DNA of 26,337 bases from Candidatus Magasanikbacteria bacterium RIFOXYD12_FULL_33_17 (GCA_001783255.1 MFRB01000122.1:1-26337), one strand, 5' to 3'; numbered from the stretch's first letter, positions 1 through 5,463 are shown. A program made the numbers and translations. Notes: generated by a model not told the origin, from the letters alone.

Positions 1-40
1 CCCTTTTACTACATTTATTAAAAAGTGTAAAATTTTTCCC

Positions 41-86
41 TCGGCAGGATGTTTAAGTCATTTCTGACGCCTGCTGTCTATGGTGC
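41..86 (-). ncRNA. Ribosomal protein L10 leader RNA (cis-regulator of rplJ-rplL)
   Basis: Read on the minus strand, the RNA contains the elements I associate with the L10 leader seen in Firmicutes and relatives: ATAGACAGCAGG, a small inner hairpin, TTAAAC, then CCTGCCGAGG. GCAGG (74 to 70) pairs with CCTGC (48 to 44). Inside it GTCA (68 to 65) pairs with TGAC (60 to 57) around a GAAA tetraloop. In the known family, L10 or the L10(L12)4 complex binds this structure to repress its own operon. The position, starting at the predicted transcription start and pointing off the left edge, fits. The coding sequence itself is not visible, so the rplJ identity is an inference. Confidence 0.78.
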
Positions 87-90
87 TGAT

Positions 91-119
91 ATAGTACAAT
101 AAGTCTACCAATTTGTCAA
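91..119 (-). promoter_or_regulatory. Sigma-70 promoter reading toward the left edge (for rplJ, off window)
   Basis: On the minus strand a perfect TTGACA (119 to 114) is followed after exactly 17 bases by TACTAT (96 to 91). Transcription would start near 84 and run immediately into the L10-leader-like RNA described next. The downstream gene lies outside the window and is inferred to be rplJ from that leader. Confidence 0.8.
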
Positions 120-136
120 GTGTAAATATAAACAAC

Positions 137-159
137 AAAAAAACTCCAATTTCTTGGAA
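137..159 (-). terminator. Rho-independent terminator after tRNA-Glu
   Basis: On the minus strand TTCCAA (159 to 154) pairs with TTGGAG (149 to 144) around a GAAA loop and is followed by seven T (143 to 137). It lies about 40 bases after the tRNA and ends before the next promoter, so it separates the tRNA transcript from the rplJ unit. Confidence 0.75.
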
Positions 160-168
160 TTTGTCAAT

Positions 169-190
169 TGTTAACTGTCAAAAGTTAACA
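169..190. repeat. Perfect 8-bp hairpin just after the tRNA-Glu 3' end
   Basis: TGTTAACT (169-176) and AGTTAACA (183-190) are exact inverted repeats around a 6-base loop. The same stretch can also be read as a direct repeat, GTTAACTGTCAAAA / GTTAACAGTCAAAA (170-183 and 184-197). It starts 10 bases past the mature tRNA end and has no T-run, so it is not itself a terminator. It may mark the 3' trailer for processing, or be a repeat remnant. Confidence 0.6.
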
Positions 191-200
191 GTCAAAATTG

Positions 201-272
201 TAGCGCCACGGGGAATCGAACCCCGATTACCAGGATGAAAACCTGATGTCCTAACCATTAGACGATGGCGCC
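201..272 (-). tRNA. tRNA-Glu (anticodon TTC)
   Basis: The minus strand folds as a 72-base cloverleaf. The acceptor stem is GGCGCCA (272 to 266) with TGGCGCT (208 to 202), including a terminal G-U pair, and the discriminator base is A (201). The D arm is GTCTAATGGTTAGGAC. The anticodon loop is TTTTCAT, giving TTC, and the T arm is CGGGG-TTCGATT-CCCCG. No CCA is encoded (the next bases are CAA), so a CCA-adding enzyme is needed. Its own promoter and terminator flank it, so it is a single-gene unit ahead of the rplJ leader. Confidence 0.96.
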
Positions 273-301
273 ATATAAGTTGTCCAACTAAAGACGAAAA
301 A

Positions 302-330
302 ATTATACACAAAAAGATATTAATTGTCAA
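302..330 (-). promoter_or_regulatory. Full-consensus sigma-70 promoter of tRNA-Glu
   Basis: Minus strand: TTGACA (330 to 325), 17-base spacer, TATAAT (307 to 302). Both hexamers match the consensus perfectly, as expected for a stable RNA gene. The start site would be near 295, about 22 bases before the mature tRNA. A long inverted repeat (307-341) overlaps the spacer and the -35 box. Confidence 0.88.
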
Positions 331-341
331 TATTTTTGTGT
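307..341. repeat. Inverted repeat overlapping the tRNA-Glu promoter
   Basis: ACACAAAAA (307-315) is exactly complementary to TTTTTGTGT (333-341). After a two-base bulge, TATT (318-321) pairs with AATA (329-332), leaving a 7-base loop. The arms cover the spacer and the region upstream of -35. It could be an operator, a transcript structure on the opposite strand, or chance in AT-rich DNA. Confidence 0.5.
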
Positions 342-350
342 GAATACATC

Positions 351-524
351 AAAGGCTTGAAAAGCCTGAAATGCCAGAAAGGCCTAAAAGGCAAAACAAA
401 ATTGCTCTTAAATTTTTTCAACTAAGCTGAGCAAGAAAATAAAAAGTCTGGACTTTTCGCATTTTTTTTGTTAAAATGTTTAAAATAACAAATACAAAAA
501 GCTTTTTAAGCCTTTCAAGCCTTT
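351..524. repeat. AAGGC/GCCTT-rich inverted repeats in the tRNA-Glu/tsaD divergent region
   Basis: AAAGGCTTGAAA (351-362) recurs inverted as TTTCAAGCCTTT (513-524), which ends two bases before the tsaD start codon. Between them are further AAGGC units (AAAGGCC near 379, AAAAGGC near 386) and the palindrome AAAAGTC-TG-GACTTTT (442-457). TTGCTC and GAGCAA also pair across about 20 bases (near 402 to 435). The repeats are imperfect, so they may be a decayed dispersed element. Confidence 0.5.
449..477 (+). promoter_or_regulatory. Probable tsaD promoter (extended -10)
   Basis: TGGACT (449-454, four of six consensus bases) lies 17 bases before TAAAAT (472-477). The -10 is preceded by TGT, giving an extended -10 motif. 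This predicts a leader of about 42 bases with no Shine-Dalgarno sequence. The 16-base palindrome 442-457 overlaps the -35 box. Confidence 0.5.
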
Positions 525-525
525 T

Positions 526-1581
526 ATGAAAATCCTCGGAATCGAAAGCTCCTGTGACGACACATCTGTTTGTCTCATGGATATCACAGATGAAAAAATA
601 GAAATACTAGCCGAAAAAACAGCTAGTCAAATTAACATACACAAAAAATATGGTGGTGTGATTCCTGAAATTGCCGGACGCAAACACGCTGAAATAATTA
701 CTCCTGTGGTTGAGGAAATAATGAAAGACTTTGAAAAGCCGGACGCTATTGCGGTTACGGCGGGGCCTGGTCTTATTACAGGACTGATTGTAGGCGTCGA
801 AACTGCCAAAACTCTGTCTTACCTATGGAATATCCCAATTGTGGCAGTAAACCACATAGACGGGCATATAAACAGCGTGAAGCTACATCTAGAAGCCGAT
901 AGCACCAACCAAAAGCTCGACTTCCCTATTCTATCTTTAGTCGTCTCTGGTGGACACACTGAACTTATTTTGTCTAGAGAAAAAGGCCACTATGAAAAAA
1001 TCGGTGGAACTCGTGATGATGCGGCTGGCGAAGCTTTTGACAAGATTGCCAAAATTGTTGGACTTGAATATCCAGGTGGACCAAAAATTTCCAAGCATGC
1101 CAAAGATGGTAATCCAAAAGCTATCAAATTCCCTCGCCCCATGATGGATAGTGATGACTATGATATGAGTTTTTCCGGTCTCAAGACTGCGGCTCTTTAT
1201 TGGCTCCAAGATAATGCCACAAAAAATGAAAATAACACTTTCAAACTAGAGCCTCAAATATTGAATGATTTTTGTGCTAGCTTCGAACAAGCCATTGTCG
1301 ATGTCTTAGTTGAAAAGACTTTTCGAGCAATAAAACAATACAAACCAAAAAATGTCTTACTAGTCGGGGGAGTTTCTGCCAATGCCAAACTTCGTGAAAC
1401 TTTGAAAAATACTATTGAACACATTTCTGGTACAGACTTTCATCTTTCAGCTCTAAAATATTCTATGGACAATGCTGCGATGATTGCGGCTGCTGGTTAC
1501 AACAAGGCACGCGAAGGTAAATTTACCGACTGGCGAGATGTGCAAGCTGATCCAAATTGGAAAGTTTATAATAAAAAATAA
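526..1581 (+). CDS. tsaD: tRNA N6-threonylcarbamoyladenosine (t6A37) transferase, Kae1/Qri7 family
   Basis: TsaD transfers the threonylcarbamoyl group made by TsaC onto A37 of ANN-decoding tRNAs, working with TsaB and TsaE in the cytoplasm. The 351 residues are a full-length family member (E. coli is about 337). Visible landmarks are the MKILGIESSCDDTS start, the metal-binding H110-x3-H114 in VNHIDGH, SGGHTEL (141-147), GTRDDAAGEAFDK (161-173), FSGLKTA (216-222), GGVSANAKLR (281-290) and the metal-ligand aspartate in DNAA (315). All expected motifs are intact. The start is fixed by the family N-terminus. No Shine-Dalgarno sequence precedes it. A 118-residue gene follows after 5 bases. tsaB, tsaE and tsaC are not in the window. 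Confidence 0.97.
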   Translation: MKILGIESSCDDTSVCLMDITDEKIEILAEKTASQINIHKKYGGVIPEIAGRKHAEIITPVVEEIMKDFEKPDAIAVTAGPGLITGLIVGVETAKTLSYLWNIPIVAVNHIDGHINSVKLHLEADSTNQKLDFPILSLVVSGGHTELILSREKGHYEKIGGTRDDAAGEAFDKIAKIVGLEYPGGPKISKHAKDGNPKAIKFPRPMMDSDDYDMSFSGLKTAALYWLQDNATKNENNTFKLEPQILNDFCASFEQAIVDVLVEKTFRAIKQYKPKNVLLVGGVSANAKLRETLKNTIEHISGTDFHLSALKYSMDNAAMIAAAGYNKAREGKFTDWRDVQADPNWKVYNKK

Positions 1582-1586
1582 TAAAT

Positions 1587-1943
1587 ATGGGAATAAAAGT
1601 AGAATACAATCCAGATCTAGCACTCAGAAATATTTCTGAATTCAAAAATGGAAACAGAAAAGAAGAAGAATGTTTTCCAGAAAACATTGAAGCTGAAAAA
1701 GAATATATATTTTTGAAAAAAGACCAAAGAAACTATTGGCTATTTGGTGAAATTCCTTTACTTGAAACAAAAGGTAATAGTATTTTGTCTCGCCCACGCG
1801 CTAGTATAATCATCCTTGAAGCTACTCACTTTCTAATAGATAATGAAATTTACACCAAAGGAAGATACAAAGTGATAGAAGTTTTCAAAGATGACGATGT
1901 TCATTTTGAAGGCTTCGACCGAGTTGGTGCCAAAACTTTTTAA
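1587..1943 (+). CDS. Unrecognised 118-residue protein downstream of tsaD
   Basis: I do not recognise the family. It is a small soluble protein with no signal peptide or membrane segment, rich in Glu and Lys (ENIEAEKEYIFLKK near 33-46). The centre alternates hydrophobic and charged residues (WLFGEIPLLE, then ASIIILEATHFLI), suggesting a compact mixed alpha/beta or beta fold. There is no cysteine cluster or obvious catalytic motif. It starts 5 bases after tsaD and the pair ends at a strong terminator, so the two are almost certainly co-transcribed. That alone does not show a role in tRNA modification. ATG at 1587 is the first start in frame after tsaD and lacks a Shine-Dalgarno sequence, like most genes here. 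Confidence 0.8.
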   Translation: MGIKVEYNPDLALRNISEFKNGNRKEEECFPENIEAEKEYIFLKKDQRNYWLFGEIPLLETKGNSILSRPRASIIILEATHFLIDNEIYTKGRYKVIEVFKDDDVHFEGFDRVGAKTF

Positions 1944-1946
1944 TCT

Positions 1947-1978
1947 AAAAAACGCTTACACAGCGTTTTTTGTTTTTT
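1947..1978 (+). terminator. Rho-independent terminator of the tsaD unit
   Basis: AAAAAACGC (1947-1955) pairs with GCGTTTTTT (1963-1971) around a 7-base loop and is followed by G and six T (1973-1978). It begins four bases after the stop codon of the 118-residue gene. Confidence 0.88.
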
Positions 1979-1999
1979 ACAAATGTATTTTATTATGAT
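1970..1999 (+). promoter_or_regulatory. Possible promoter of the lipoprotein-yjjX unit
   Basis: TTGTTT (1970-1975) and TATGAT (1994-1999) are separated by 18 bases. The -35 is weak and overlaps the terminator's T-run, so this is tentative. It would place the palindromic element 2030-2088 inside the 5' leader. Confidence 0.3.
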
Positions 2000-2029
2000 A
2001 GAATTCAAAATAATATAACCTCTAAAAAT

Positions 2030-2088
2030 GGAATGACAAGCGCCAGCTTGTCACGTGTTCAACAGGATAAGCTGGCGTTTATCATTCC
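2030..2088. repeat. Large REP-like palindrome
   Basis: The 23-base arms 2030-2052 and 2066-2088 pair with a single C-A mismatch and two G-U pairs around a 13-base loop. Each arm carries the GC-rich core CGCCAGCTT, and the outer ends read GGAATGA and TCATTCC. The size, the GC-rich core in AT-rich DNA and the intergenic position resemble dispersed repetitive extragenic palindromes. There is no T-run, so it is not a simple terminator. No second copy is in the window. Confidence 0.75.
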
Positions 2089-2122
2089 TTACACCATCAT
2101 TTCTAAAAATATATTTTCAAAT

Positions 2123-3100
2123 ATGAAAAAACAAATTATCGCAATTTTAACCATTTCTCTTTTTTTGACAGGCTGTACCCAAAATACAATTATTCCTCAA
2201 AAAACAGAAGTCGGAATTTATCACGAAATTGAAACAACTCTGACAAGTGAGATTGTTGACGATATTGTAAACTTTTCAACTTTAGTTCCCCAAGAAATAA
2301 CCAAACTCCAAAAAAATGGGCAAGATTTTTGGTTTGACCAAAATCAAAAAACAAACATGAAAGAGCCAATGTACTATTTGAATAAAAAAATAGAATGCAA
2401 AGATAACGGTAAAAGTGATTGTTCAGTAGTAGGCTTACAAACTTACAAAAATAATTTTCCTCCAGATTTCAAAATTGGAGAATGTGATAATGATGATTGG
2501 TGTGACGTAATAGAACCACAATTTCCAAAAGATATTATAAATAATATTAAACAACTCTCTGGTGTTTATGGTTTTGATAAAGATATTTATATAGTTGGAA
2601 GCAATAATGGAAGTCTCAATGGTGAGGGTATAAATGGAAACTATGATTATTCTGTTTTCAAAAATAATAAAGAGATCTTTTCTCATAAAATGTATTTTGG
2701 AACAGAAAGTACAATAATAGATGCAAGCATTGTCTCAAATTCACCAGCCTTTACTTTTTATGATCCAATAAACATAACTGACGAAAATAATCCTATAATA
2801 ACAAACAATATTTGGTACAATAACGAAACTATAAATGAAAAATATGAAGTAGATTCAAGTTCTTATTTATTTTCATATAAAAACAAAACAGGCTTTGTCG
2901 GAGAAAAAGATGGAAAAAAATTTGTTTTCTTCAACGGACAAAAAATTTCAGAAAACTTCGATGAAATAAGAACTACCAGTTGTTGTGCTATCTTTTTTTA
3001 TCCAATAGAATTGGACAAAAATGGCATCATGTTTTTCCTGGCCAAACGTGGAGAAAAATACTTTTTTGTAGAAATAAATTTGAATGAATATTTAAAATAA
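2123..3100 (+). CDS. Predicted lipoprotein of unknown function
   Basis: This 325-residue protein starts with a classic lipoprotein signal peptide: MKKQ, a hydrophobic stretch, then the lipobox LTGC with the lipidated cysteine at residue 18. The open frame runs upstream to 1970, but that longer start would lie inside the previous terminator and read through the palindrome. The ATG at 2123 is therefore preferred. The mature part is rich in Asn, Asp and Lys, with four paired-looking cysteines in the first half (CKDNGKSDC, CDNDDWC) and a CC pair near the C-terminus. A segment reading KTGFVGEKDGKKFVFFNGQ resembles one blade of a repeated beta structure. I do not recognise a named domain. It is followed after 6 bases by the phosphatase gene. 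It is probably displayed outside the membrane. Confidence 0.85.
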   Translation: MKKQIIAILTISLFLTGCTQNTIIPQKTEVGIYHEIETTLTSEIVDDIVNFSTLVPQEITKLQKNGQDFWFDQNQKTNMKEPMYYLNKKIECKDNGKSDCSVVGLQTYKNNFPPDFKIGECDNDDWCDVIEPQFPKDIINNIKQLSGVYGFDKDIYIVGSNNGSLNGEGINGNYDYSVFKNNKEIFSHKMYFGTESTIIDASIVSNSPAFTFYDPINITDENNPIITNNIWYNNETINEKYEVDSSSYLFSYKNKTGFVGEKDGKKFVFFNGQKISENFDEIRTTSCCAIFFYPIELDKNGIMFFLAKRGEKYFFVEINLNEYLK

Positions 3101-3106
3101 AAAATT

Positions 3107-3631
3107 ATGAAAACCGTCATCATCGCTTCCAAAAATCCTGTCAAAATAGAAGCTGTTAAAATTGCTTTTGAAAAAATGTTTTTGCAAGAAAAATTTGAAT
3201 TTATTGGCGAATCAATTCCTTCTGATGTCAGCGATCAACCAATGTCAGATAAAGAAACTCTGCAAGGTGCCACAAACAGAGCAAACAACGCACAAACTAA
3301 ATTTCCTGAGGCTGATTTCTGGGTTGGACTAGAAGGAGGACTTGAAGAAATTGCAGAAGATTTAGGTTCTATTGCCTGGATAGTTGTGAAGTCAAAAGAC
3401 AAAATTGGCAAAGCTCGTGCTCTCACTTTTTTACTTCCTCCAAAAGTTACAGAATTAATAAAACAGGGAAAAGAGATGTCTGAAGCTGTCAATATTGTTT
3501 TTGAAGTAAACAATTCTCAACACAATGGCGCAATTGGTACTCTGACCAATGATATTATCACCAGAACGACAGATTATATGGAAACTGTTGTTTTGGCACT
3601 TGTACCTTTCAAAAATCCAGATCTCTATTAA
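3107..3631 (+). CDS. yjjX: Inosine/xanthosine triphosphatase, YjjX (DUF84) family
   Basis: YjjX-type enzymes hydrolyse ITP and XTP, removing damaged purine nucleotides before they enter RNA or DNA. The 174 residues match the family length (about 170). Seen in the sequence are the N-terminal ASKNPVKIEAV, the SDQPMSDKET and GATNRANNA stretch (42-62), the core PEADFWVGLEGGLE (67-80), and the late HNGAIGTLT ... TRTTDY ... ALVPF segment, all recognisable against E. coli YjjX. The start at 3107 gives the family N-terminus. It probably shares a transcript with the lipoprotein gene 6 bases upstream and ends before the bidirectional terminator at 3711-3741. The exact substrate preference cannot be read from sequence. 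Confidence 0.9.
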   Translation: MKTVIIASKNPVKIEAVKIAFEKMFLQEKFEFIGESIPSDVSDQPMSDKETLQGATNRANNAQTKFPEADFWVGLEGGLEEIAEDLGSIAWIVVKSKDKIGKARALTFLLPPKVTELIKQGKEMSEAVNIVFEVNNSQHNGAIGTLTNDIITRTTDYMETVVLALVPFKNPDLY

Positions 3632-3658
3632 ATTAAGTTAAATATATCACACAAATAT

Positions 3659-3700
3659 CCAAGATTACCAAGATAAACCATGATATAATCTTGATAATCT
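3659..3700. repeat. Palindrome with internally repeated CCAAGAT units
   Basis: CCAAGAT occurs twice in tandem two bases apart (3659-3665 and 3668-3674). The arm AGATTACCAAGAT (3662-3674) is inverted at 3688-3700 with one mismatch, around a 13-base loop. It sits between the yjjX stop and the terminator. Its direct-plus-inverted layout resembles the 5341-5401 element, although the sequence differs. Confidence 0.55.
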
Positions 3701-3710
3701 ATGTTCTATA

Positions 3711-3741
3711 AAAAAACACTGTCATTTCGACAGTGTTTTTT
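3711..3741. terminator. Bidirectional rho-independent terminator (yjjX / ftsZ)
   Basis: A 13-bp perfect stem, AAAAAACACTGTC (3711-3723) with GACAGTGTTTTTT (3729-3741), encloses a 5-base loop. The A-run on one side and T-run on the other let it work on both strands. That fits its place between the converging yjjX (plus) and ftsZ (minus) genes. Confidence 0.9.
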
Positions 3742-3782
3742 CCGCCCAAGGCGGATCCGTCCGCCGATTCGGCGGAGGCGGA
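3741..3782. repeat. Cluster of GC-rich TCCGCC/GGCGGA palindromes
   Basis: TCCGCC-CAA-GGCGGA (3741-3755) is followed by TCCGCCGA-T-TCGGCGGA (3760-3776) and a further GGCGGA (3777-3782). The stretch is far more GC-rich than its surroundings and can fold in several alternative hairpins. A near-identical 15-base unit with one change occurs at 5150-5164, so this is a repeat family with at least two copies in the window. Confidence 0.75.
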
Positions 3783-3812
3783 ATGTTTTAATGCTTTAAT
3801 GTTTTCATGTAA

Positions 3813-5135
3813 CTACATCCCCATTTTCTTTCTAATAAACGCTGGGATTTCTAAATCTTCATCAGGACTCTTCGGTTTGTTGCTAGTTTGATTTATAATA
3901 TTTGAACTAGGTCTAGATTGAGGTGCAGGAGTTTCCATATCAATATCTAAATCAAGTGAGGAACCAACACTTCTACGACTAAATCCACCAACTCTTACAG
4001 CTGGTTTTTCTTCTATTTCAGAAACAGGTTCTTCTTCTAAAAATTCTTCATCACGAGGTCTTGATAATTCTCTACTATCAGATTTTTTACCAAAAATATT
4101 TTGTTTAAAAATTGGACGTTTGGCAGTAAATACTTCCATACCAGGATTATGAGAATCTGCTTTTATAGCTTTGGTCTTATCTCTCTCATCAAAACCAGTA
4201 GCAACAACAGTAATACGTACATCTTCACCCATAGTTTCATCAATCACAGCCCCAAAAATAACTTTGACATTATCATCAGCAGAACTAGTAATAATTTTGG
4301 CTGCTTCAGCAACTTCTTGCATACCAAGATTAGTACCACCAGTAATTGAAAATAATATTCCTTGAGCACCATCAATAGAAACTTCAAGTAGTGGACTAGA
4401 TATAGCAGCTTTAGCAGCGTCAACTGCTCTATTTTCACCTGTACCAATACCAATACCCATCAGAGCAGAACCTGTATCACTCATAATAGTTTTGACATCA
4501 GCAAAATCGACATTGATAAGACCTGGAACAGTGATCAATTCTGAAATTCCTTGAACACCTTGTCGTAGTACATCATCAACAATTTTGAAAGCATCAAGAA
4601 GACTGGTTTTTTTGTCAATAATTTGTAAAATTCTATCATTTGGAATAGTAATAATAGTATCCACATAACGCGCTAATTCTTCATAAGCATTTTCAGCGAT
4701 AGTCTTTCTTTGTGGACCTTCAAAAGTAAAAGGTTTGGTAACGACAGCCACTGTCAAAATTCCCATATCACGCGCAATCTCTGCTATCACAGGAGCCGCA
4801 CCAGAACCAGTACCACCACCAAGACCACAGGTGATAAAAATCATATCAGTGTCTTTGAGAATTTCACGTATTTCATTTTGTGATTCTTCAGCACTACGTT
4901 TACCAAGTTCAGGATTCATACCAGCACCAAGACCACGGGTAACTGTTTTTCCAATATGTAATTTTTTCTGAGCTGAATTATGATGTAAAGCTTGAACATC
5001 AGTATTGAGTGCCAAAAAATCTACTCCACGAATTTTACTATCAATCATTCGTTGAATAGCTGAATTGCCAGATCCCCCGACTCCAACAACTTTAATTTTT
5101 GCAAATGTTTCAATGTCTGGTTTTACTTGTGGCAT
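3813..5135 (-). CDS. ftsZ: Cell division protein FtsZ (tubulin-like GTPase)
   Basis: FtsZ polymerises with GTP into the Z ring that organises septal wall synthesis. The 440 residues include KVVGVGGSGNSAI (15-27), ALNTDVQAL (42-50) and the tubulin signature GGGTGSG (106-112). KPFTFEG, NDRIL and the synergy-loop region NVDFADVKTIM are also present. After a variable Pro/Ser/Glu-rich linker comes the conserved C-terminal peptide LEIPAFIRKK (428-437), the usual docking site for FtsA and other partners. It has its own promoter (5298-5326) and is separated from ftsA upstream by a terminator and a large palindrome. The leader has GGAG 13 bases before ATG, which is longer than ideal. It ends at the bidirectional terminator 3711-3741. 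Confidence 0.98.
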   Translation of the reverse strand: MPQVKPDIETFAKIKVVGVGGSGNSAIQRMIDSKIRGVDFLALNTDVQALHHNSAQKKLHIGKTVTRGLGAGMNPELGKRSAEESQNEIREILKDTDMIFITCGLGGGTGSGAAPVIAEIARDMGILTVAVVTKPFTFEGPQRKTIAENAYEELARYVDTIITIPNDRILQIIDKKTSLLDAFKIVDDVLRQGVQGISELITVPGLINVDFADVKTIMSDTGSALMGIGIGTGENRAVDAAKAAISSPLLEVSIDGAQGILFSITGGTNLGMQEVAEAAKIITSSADDNVKVIFGAVIDETMGEDVRITVVATGFDERDKTKAIKADSHNPGMEVFTAKRPIFKQNIFGKKSDSRELSRPRDEEFLEEEPVSEIEEKPAVRVGGFSRRSVGSSLDLDIDMETPAPQSRPSSNIINQTSNKPKSPDEDLEIPAFIRKKMGM

Positions 5136-5149
5136 ATATAAATTTATTC

Positions 5150-5164
5150 TCCACCCAAGGCGGA
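5150..5164. repeat. Second copy of the TCCGCCCAAGGCGGA palindrome, in the ftsZ leader
   Basis: It differs from the 3741-3755 unit by one base. Read on the minus strand, the changed arm becomes GGTGGA, and with the next G it forms the only Shine-Dalgarno-like sequence before ftsZ (GGAG at 5152 to 5149). The repeat may therefore influence ftsZ translation. Confidence 0.6.
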
Positions 5165-5245
5165 CTAGTATTAAAATACTCAGATAATTGAATTGTCGAG
5201 TTATCTTTCAACAGTAAAGTTTTTTTAATAACACGCTTGAGTACT

Positions 5246-5280
5246 TTTTGTATTCAAACAAATATAATTCGAATACAAAA
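5246..5280 (-). promoter_or_regulatory. Hairpin in the ftsZ 5' leader
   Basis: TTTTGTATTC (5246-5255) and GAATACAAAA (5271-5280) form a 10-bp perfect stem with a 15-base loop, starting about 11 bases after the predicted transcription start. The leader up to ATG is about 155 bases and has further weak pairs (AGATAA/TTATCT, AGTATT/AATACT). No known riboswitch class was recognised. Confidence 0.45.
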
Positions 5281-5297
5281 TTTATTAACTTATATAT

Positions 5298-5326
5298 ATT
5301 TTACTAGTTTTTGAAAATAGTGTCAA
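5298..5326 (-). promoter_or_regulatory. Sigma-70 promoter of ftsZ
   Basis: Minus strand: perfect TTGACA (5326 to 5321), 17-base spacer, TAAAAT (5303 to 5298). The start site is near 5291. This gives ftsZ transcription independent of the long upstream operon. Confidence 0.83.
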
Positions 5327-5340
5327 GAAACACTAATCTT

Positions 5341-5401
5341 AACACGAATAAACACGAATATGATCTAACATATTCGTGTTTATTCGTCTGTCATTCGTGT
5401 T
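5341..5401. repeat. 19-bp perfect palindrome built from AACACGAATA units
   Basis: AACACGAATA occurs twice in tandem (5341-5350, 5351-5360). Arms 5344-5362 and 5369-5387 are perfectly complementary around a 6-base loop. A further inverted copy ATTCGTGTT lies at 5393-5401. It sits between the ftsA terminator and the ftsZ -35 box, about 15 bases upstream of the latter. It may be a dispersed repeat or an upstream operator. Confidence 0.75.
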
Positions 5402-5413
5402 ATCCAAACAAAT

Positions 5414-5439
5414 AAAAAAGACGCCCAATAAGAGCATCT
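5414..5439 (-). terminator. Rho-independent terminator after ftsA
   Basis: Minus strand AGATGCTC (5439 to 5432) pairs with GGGCGTCT (5426 to 5419), with two G-U pairs and a 5-base loop, followed by a run of T to 5414. It closes the rpsU-to-ftsA operon about 25 bases after the ftsA stop. Confidence 0.8.
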
Positions 5440-5463
5440 AAATATTCTAATAAATAAACATTT

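Noticed and set aside
442..470. Terminator on the plus strand (palindrome plus T-run) before tsaD
   Set aside because: No plus-strand gene lies upstream in view, the stem would need a very tight loop, and the T-run is separated by CGCA. An overlap with the tsaD promoter is more likely.
5341..5401. CRISPR array from the repeated AACACGAATA units
   Set aside because: Units are only about 10 bases, adjacent or inverted, with no regular unique spacers and no cas genes nearby.
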